This document shows, in pieces, positions 58,264 to 64,000 of a stretch of 64,000 nucleotides of DNA. The translations under genes and the position numbers were made by a program. Origin of the DNA: Archegozetes longisetosus (Eukaryota > Arthropoda > Arachnida > Sarcoptiformes > Trhypochthoniidae); NCBI GenBank assembly GCA_018873245.2, contig JAEMBT020000001.1:10326220-10390219 (forward strand). Direction: 5' to 3'. How positions within the stretch are numbered: the stretch's first letter is position 1; the number at the start of each line of letters is the position of its first letter. The notes under the pieces are model-generated. The model searched no databases and had not been told where the DNA came from. It was given only the letters and a program-made list of their open reading frames with translations.

Positions 58264-58992
58264 TAGAGCATTGCCAAAAGTCGATTTGAAAAGTTGAGAA
58301 AGTCGACTATAATAGTCGATGAAAAAAGTTCCTAATTAGAATATTCTATGATACACTCATTCACTAAACTTAGGGGTCAAGTATAATCAATAAAAAAAGT
58401 CGTCAAAAAAAGTAAAAAAAAGTTGAAAAAGTCGTGTTTAGTCATTTTCGACTTTTTTGCCCTTAACCCTTCGTCACAACTTAACTTCTGAAAACGTAAA
58501 ATTAACTGTGGGGTAAAATGTTACCCCACGTCTTCCACGCTTTATATCTGTTCCGGGTTAGCCCGAATGTTTTCAGAATCAAAGTTAGTCCTTATTTTCA
58601 ATGTTTTCATTTATTAATTAATTAATTTCTAGTTATTATCTGCTACAGCGTCATCAGCGATTCAATTGCTAGTAGCGACATTACAGCGCTGCGACACATA
58701 TAGTAAACACAAAGCACTGAGATGTTAGGGGGAATTTCTATCCTCACAAAGACATGTTGCCAGAAAATAATTTTTAAAAATAAAGTTATAATTCCAAATT
58801 AATCAGGATTTTTGTGATTTATAATCAGATATATGACTGAGGAATAGCTGAATTTTCAAGAAATGACGACATTCTGTTGATTTTAACGAGATTTTTAAAG
58901 TCAAACTTGGGAACATTTTACCCCACAGTTGTGACGAAGGGTTAAAGTCAAAATAGTCAAGAAAAGCCAAAAAAGTCAAACGCAATGCTCTA
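58264..58992. mobile_element. hAT-type MITE split by a piggyBac-type element
   Basis: Ends TAGAGCATTGCC and GCAATGCTCTA, perfect 8-bp duplication ATCATGAA (58256-58263 and 58993-59000). Same family as 32940-33284 (GACTTTTT motifs). The original length of about 250 bp is interrupted at 58467-58941. Confidence 0.9.
58467..58941. mobile_element. piggyBac-type MITE nested in the hAT element
   Basis: Ends CCCTTCGTCACAACT and AGTTGTGACGAAGGG are exact inverted repeats, flanked by TTAA on both sides (58463-58466, 58942-58945), the piggyBac signature. 475 bp, no coding frame. It is younger than its hAT host and than the copy at 53060-53530. Confidence 0.92.
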
Positions 58993-59010
58993 ATCATGAA
59001 GTTTCTGTAG

Positions 59011-59417
59011 AGAAGAAGCTCACAGAACCATTCACAACTACATTTGGGACAAGTATGAGGTTTTTAAAGTCAATGTCACTTAGAGATGAAACTTCTGTGA
59101 GTGATAGTGATACCAGGTTTGTCAATCAAGTCTAGTGTTAACTATACAGTTCATTAAAATATTAAATTTTTTATTCGATATTAAGTTCAGAGACAAAATC
59201 GTTTACTAAGTCTGCTTCAGAAGCAGTGTCACAAAGCTTATCCCATACATTATCCAATACTCAAACTGATTCTCATTCAGACACAAAATCAAGTAACACA
59301 GAGGTATCAGCATCAGTTTCTGCTAGTTTTATGGGAATTGGAGCTTCGGCATCAGTGAGTCACTCAGAAGGATATTCTTCAACTAATGAACACAGCAACA
59401 GTAGAACAGATTCTACG
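59011..59417 (+). pseudogene. Orphan exons of a Ser/Thr-rich protein, possibly a pore-forming type
   Basis: Exon A (about 59011-59116) reads KLTEPFTTTFGTSMRFLKSM then SLRDETSVSDSDT; GTTTGT and TTAAG join it in phase to exon B (59186-59417), SETKSFTKSASEAVSQSLSH then VSASVSASFMGIGASASVSH, ending at a GTAAAT donor. Alternating Ser/Thr strands around a short hydrophobic FMGIGA turn are reminiscent of membrane-inserting beta-hairpins in aerolysin- or MACPF-type proteins, but no catalytic or diagnostic motif confirms it. No first exon or later exons were found, and a hAT element ends ten bases upstream of exon A, so it is probably truncated. Confidence 0.4.
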
Positions 59418-62351
59418 GTAAATAAAAATATAAACACAGTTCCAAGTTTTCTGCTGTTATCTACTTTTTTAAACTAAAATGCTAACTACTTGTGAAAGTT
59501 CACGATTCCATCAAAAGATTTTATACACAATAGAGAAAAATAAATCTAAAGAATACGTATTAATTAAGTAATTAATAACATTTAAATAAAATGCTAAGTC
59601 TCATTTTATTTAAAAGAATCAATTTTTTAAAAATTTACTTACAGTTAGGAGCAACATATTTTCAGCTGTTTAGTCTGTTTAGATAATCTCAGAATGACTC
59701 TCAATGTATTCAACTCGTCGAACAGACTCGATCGATATCCATTTTAGGTAGTTTTAAGAATAGAAGTGGAGTCAAGAATAGTGGGTGTGACTTATTTTGC
59801 TCATTATTTCTAATAGAAGTAATTTTCAAGATAGTTTAATTGTTTTATGTGACCTCCCGTCTAGGCCCGGCTCAATTTTAGATTAATAAACATTTTCTAA
59901 CTTTCAATGCAGTCTTTTATTTTCCAACCTTGATTCCAATATAATACAGAACTCATAGCATTCGTTCTTTACTCCTCCTATATTTTTTATTTCGTAAGTT
60001 TATAGCGTCTATAAGTGTAAATATAAATTCTCTTAAAACTTCTAGGCCCTTAATTCGATACTTTTATCGATCTAACTAGTCTGCTCAGCTAGAAATTCTG
60101 AACATAATTCTTATATCTGCAGTGTTGCCACTTTAATTCTACAAAAAGTCCGAGTTTAAAATTGCAAGTGTCCTCTTTTTATTCTAGGTCAATTACATTC
60201 TAATAATAATTAATATTTATGATTTTATTAATCTTGATCTAGTCTCATTCTCGTTTTTTCTTTCAAAATTTTGTATTTCGTACCGTATAGTCTAATAGGA
60301 ATTCTTATCTTAATCCTATAACTACTGATCTTTTTATCTTGAGATTAGATCATATGATTTGTGATAAAATATTTCAGTGAGAGAGCATGCGTTTTTTCAC
60401 TTTTGCTCATTAAACATTATTTTTATGTCATTTAAATTGTAATTTTAATATATAGCCAGTTTATAATTTGTAGTGAAAGTTTTTTGCTTAATAAATTTCT
60501 ATGAAATCACCTCGTCTTCTCTTATTAATTTTAAGAAAAACATTTTGTCTCGTCTTACAAGATGAGATTCTCGAAATTTTACATGATTTACTACAAGAGG
60601 AGATCTCGTTTTAATGACAATATTCTGTGTTAAAACTAAATTTTAACTTAGAAAAGCTCAAAAAGCTGACCTATAATGTCAACCTCAAGGTCTTGGGCTG
60701 ATCAAAACTTAAAAAGGTTGAATCTCGTCTCAAAAGGCCGAAGAGTGACAACTCTGATTACCAATTACTTATACTGAGTTTGAAGAGCTCTTATTCTATC
60801 CGAAAAACCATAGTATCGGTAGAAAATTGCTCGAAATTAGATTTGAGCTTCTTTATCATGGATTCTAGTAAAAGTGAAACTTCATACAAAATAAATGAGA
60901 GAGAAAATACCATTTCATATCATTCAGCCATAAAATTTGTGTTATCGATCTAACTTATAACTAGAGCTTTGCGAGTAGGGTTTAGACTCTAAAAAACCCT
61001 CCTTTTTGTCACTAAGGCAAATAGTGTTCTTTTCTAAAGTCCTTATCTTTACTTATAACTAGTTAGTTAATTTCAGGTTTACCTAGGTATGGCTGTGCTG
61101 ATTTAGATAGGCTCAATTTCGAAGTTAGGTGCAAATGGAACCAATATAGTGAAGATAAAATGTGAAAGAAATTCTTCTGATCTTAATTTCTAAACAAAAA
61201 TATTCATAATAAATGACTTCTTTAAATATCTCTAAAACCTTTCAAGCTAGTGCCACCAAATTTCATGAATTTTTAACAAGTATTTAATATACTTTTCTCT
61301 TTGAAATTACAATATAGATTTTTTCACTTCCTCACGAACAATAAGATAAAGTTCATGTTGAAAATTTGTTTCATAATATTTTTCTTAAACTTGTAGGTTT
61401 GATCACTCAATATCGTAGGTTTATCCTTTTAGATGATGGACAATCGGAATAAATTGGCCATACCCTCTATTCTTTCGTATTATATTCTGAAATTATTCAA
61501 ATAAAAAACTCACTTAGAGTTCATTTTTTCGGAAATAGTTCCCAATGCAGATTCGGAATTATATTACGCAAGTATATCTAACTGATTATTTTGCATAGTA
61601 CTCTTGTAGATACTATTTTGAAAGGACAGCTATTATAGACTGTTCTAGTAAATATGGTTAATGTTTCACTTAAGAATAAAATATTTAATAAAATAACCAA
61701 AATTTTCATTTAGCTTTTTAAAATGTTGAGCCACAGACTGTTTTGGATGGTCGCAATTTTAATTGTAGTATTTTATTTTGAAAAATTTGCTAAAATCATG
61801 ATTGCTACACATCCCAGTCATTATTTTTAAAACCGTATTATAAAAGGTTTAAACTATTTTATTGATCCTATCATCACGTAAATCACTTCTCACTCTCAAA
61901 ATACATGGCTATTGTCTGATATGTCCCGTCAAAGCTATATGTTTTACACTGATTACAATTTATCGAACAACACGAACATTTGATCATTAGATGGTGAAAG
62001 ATGGCAAACAACAACAGCACAAAAGTTACGGTCACAATATCAGTTATAAACCATAAGTATGAAAAATTTTTAAATATTACCCAATATTGCTGTGTAAGAA
62101 AATCATATTTCATAAGCACTAAAATAGTTTTGACTAAATTATCTTTCATCGTGACAAATACTTTAAATAAATTAACTAAAAAACTTGTACATTTCTCAGT
62201 TAATTAAAATGTTTGAGTCATACATGGGTTAAGTTAGTTTAGTAAATTTTAAAATATGTAATATGATTGAATAGAATGAAGCCTTCTATTTGGAAACGAT
62301 AAAAGTTATAGAGATTTATAGCCAGTTATTAAGCAGTAGTTCGTAGTCTGG
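59418..62351. other. Long intergenic stretch, no gene seen
   Basis: AT-rich. A terminus-like TAGAGCTTTGCGAGTAGGG... motif near 60962 resembles a hAT end without a partner. Frames around 61883-62207 face each other on both strands and have no recognisable content. No RNA gene recognised. Confidence 0.45.
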
Positions 62352-63287
62352 TCAATTCAGTCCCGAGATAAGCCGCGACCGCACCGGGCCGGAGCGTTCG
62401 GTGCCCGTACGCCCGGCACGTTCCTCCGCATCGGGATTGTAGTTGGTATTAGTATTAACATCGTAAACTAATGTGCGACCAGTGATGTCAGTGATGAACT
62501 CGATGCCAGAAATATCGATTCCGCTCGAAGCGAGGAAACGTTCCATCGGTATTCGGAGTTTATCAGGGATGCTGTCAACGATAGTGAACTTGTTGCGCAG
62601 GGTCCCAGTTGCAGGACAGTTGGCGTCACCTGTCTTACAAGCATCTGCTGGACAAAGTTCAAACCCATCGCTTGTGTCAACCTCCACTGCATAGAGGAAT
62701 TGACCACCGACGAACTCCGCACGGGTGATCACTGGACGTGGTGCAAGAACATACTCTTGCAGGAGCTGTAGTCCGTCCACCGGCGGTTCATATTCGTCAC
62801 TATTGACATAATTAGCCAAACTTTCACTCGTCCTGAATAGCTTCACGCCTAAGCCTTTTCCACCACGGTTGGGCTTCAGGATCACAGGTTGACCGAAAAA
62901 ATGGCGTTCGTATGCCGATATTATTTGGTCGCGGCCAGCTACCAGAGCAGTGCGGGGTGTGGCGATTCCTTGCTTCTCCAGCGCTGAGTATTGTCTGACT
63001 TTGCTGATTTCTAGATCGAGCGCACCCGGGCCATTTATCATTTTGCGTCCCCATCTAGTCAGCCACGCGAGAACGCTGGCAGTCAGCTCAGCTGAGTAGC
63101 GGTGGTCGCGTGTGTGTGAAGATGCACTCATACGGTTATAGAACACGCCTTCTGGTGGTGGAACTGAGAGGTCGAAAGTGCCCGCGTCGAGGAACCATTC
63201 TGTCCAAGGTAGGCCTAGCCGGTCCAAAGCCGTGGCCAGTGGGGGCAACCAGAGTTCGTTTTCGTGCAGAACAAAGATTCGTGCCAT
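62352..63287 (-). CDS. RimK-type ATP-grasp ligase of bacterial character, C-terminus frameshifted
   Basis: ATG at 63287 (MARIFVLHENELWLPPL); 311 residues, no intron. The N-terminal pre-ATP-grasp part is followed by VILKPNRGGKGLGVKLF (ATP-binding Lys and glycine loop), LLQEYVLAPRPVITRAEFV (hinge), then GIEFITDITGRTLVYDVNTN and TNYNPDA (metal and substrate loop of RimK/DdlA-like ligases). It should join an amino acid or similar amine to a carboxylate with ATP; substrate unknown. The gene is far richer in G+C than the flanking DNA, and the change coincides with its edges. The last residues (GRTGTERSGPVRSRLISGLN) look out of frame: the next frame reads GAVAAYLGTELTRLRTTA and two stops, the usual end of this family. 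The open frame is therefore one base off for the final ~20 residues. Confidence 0.82.
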   Translation of the reverse strand: MARIFVLHENELWLPPLATALDRLGLPWTEWFLDAGTFDLSVPPPEGVFYNRMSASSHTRDHRYSAELTASVLAWLTRWGRKMINGPGALDLEISKVRQYSALEKQGIATPRTALVAGRDQIISAYERHFFGQPVILKPNRGGKGLGVKLFRTSESLANYVNSDEYEPPVDGLQLLQEYVLAPRPVITRAEFVGGQFLYAVEVDTSDGFELCPADACKTGDANCPATGTLRNKFTIVDSIPDKLRIPMERFLASSGIDISGIEFITDITGRTLVYDVNTNTNYNPDAEERAGRTGTERSGPVRSRLISGLN

Positions 63288-63734
63288 TTTCAATTAAAAC
63301 TGAATTCAAGTAAAAACAAAAATAGTTGCATAACTAATAGTTAAAATCTTCGCTTAAATTCAGTTTCCTTAAAAGTTTTTAAAAATCATTCTACTAGTTA
63401 TCAAATGCTAACTTACACGAAATACAGCTTAACTAAAGTATTTTGTGCTCAAATTTTCTTTAAAGTAATTTTTATGTTTAATAGTATGATATAAATATGA
63501 GCTAAAAATACTGTTATGATTAGCCTGAAAGTAGTAATCTGTTTTAATTTATCACTATCTGTTGCAATTAATTTCGTATAAATGAAGCTTATTGAGAGGT
63601 ACTCTTCATACAGTTTATAGTATTCAAGGTTTTTATTTATCAATGTTATAAAATTAGTATAACATGCAATGGTCTTTTGATATCATTACTTTAGTCACAG
63701 TCTATCTTATGGGCACAGCTATGCTTATGTGTGA
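63288..63734. other. Upstream of the ATP-grasp gene, no other gene seen
   Basis: AT-rich, host-like DNA beginning directly at the start codon. It must contain the promoter, but no convincing TATA box is placed. Confidence 0.45.
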
Positions 63735-63895
63735 TGATAGACATTAGCTCAGTTGCCCTGAGTTTGAGTTGAGCTGGACTGATCTAATTCATTAATTGAG
63801 ATTTTTTGTAAAATTTTAATATTTATTAAAAATACTGAAAAATAGGTACAAAATAAGACTTTTAGTCTAAAGCTATAAATAATCTAGGTTTCAAT
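63735..63895 (+). repeat. Dispersed repeat shared with 39610-39790
   Basis: CATTAGCTCAGTTGCCCTGA, GAGCTGGACTGATCT, AATTGAGATTTTTTGTAAAA and GAAAAATAGGTACAAA occur in the same order as the complement of 39790-39640. Class unknown. Confidence 0.65.
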
Positions 63896-64000
63896 GATAA
63901 TTTTTTACCAAAATTATGAGTAATTAAAATATCAAATGATTAAATCAATGTTTATTAAGAATCAAAGTATTTAAACATTGAGTTCAAACACATTAAATTT

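Noticed and set aside
62352-63287. Bacterial contamination as the source of the GC-rich gene
   Set aside because: Only one gene is bacterial-like; flanks are AT-rich host-type DNA on both sides and no bacterial neighbours are present. Junction reads would settle it.
1-64000. CRISPR array, rRNA or tRNA genes
   Set aside because: No regularly spaced direct repeats with unique spacers, no ribosomal RNA signature, and no cloverleaf with B-box recognised by eye. A tRNA scan could still find a tRNA.

Overview
Organism and character. This is nuclear DNA of an animal, most likely an arthropod. It is AT-rich, genes are split by short GT-AG introns, and the intergenic space is full of small inverted-repeat transposons (hAT, Tc1/mariner, piggyBac, Merlin and MULE remnants). 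Gene families seen are Mediator subunit 11, DEG/ENaC channels, a carboxylesterase, an MFS sugar-transporter-like protein and an EB/EGF-like receptor-type protein. A mite or other arachnid would fit, but nothing here proves it. There is no sign of a bacterial chromosome. The one GC-rich, intronless bacterial-type gene (62352-63287) lies inside AT-rich host-like DNA and looks like a horizontal transfer.

Layout. 1-15.0 kb is an array of palindromic blocks carrying nine copies (seven open, two broken) of a gene for a tiny secreted Arg/Tyr-rich peptide; 5.15-13.96 kb forms one large diverged palindrome centred near 9.5 kb. 15-19.6 kb is a transposon graveyard (hAT, Merlin). 19.7-21.3 kb holds a secreted GH19 chitinase-like gene with a long Pro-Ala-Lys linker and an apparent frameshift. 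21.5-25.4 kb is more transposon debris (Tc1, MULE, nested foldback and hAT elements). 26.0-28.2 kb is a four-exon MFS transporter on the minus strand. 29.1-29.9 kb is a broken gene of unknown function. 34.3 kb is MED11. 35.9-39.0 kb is a decayed fungal-type glutaminase A gene. 40.3-41.7 kb is a three-exon membrane protein with an EB/EGF-like ectodomain and PPxY-type tail. 44.0-48.9 kb is a three-exon gene whose spliced frame encodes THREE complete DEG/ENaC channel subunits in one 1456-residue chain. 52.3-52.8 kb is a GT31 glycosyltransferase remnant. 54.9-58.0 kb is a carboxylesterase with a one-base frameshift. 58.3-59.0 kb is a piggyBac-type element nested in a hAT-type element. 59.0-59.4 kb holds orphan Ser/Thr-rich exons. 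62.4-63.3 kb is the bacterial-type ATP-grasp ligase with a shifted C-terminus.

Most notable. (1) The predicted natural DEG/ENaC concatemer: these channels work as trimers, and three subunits are strung in one reading frame. (2) The palindromic family of short cationic peptides with a conserved signal peptide, a CysX4Cys core that alternates with GlyX4Gly, and a C-terminal Tyr-Gly suited to amidation. (3) Two genes of apparently foreign type (ATP-grasp ligase and glutaminase A), both damaged. All homology calls are from reading translations by eye; no searches were run.
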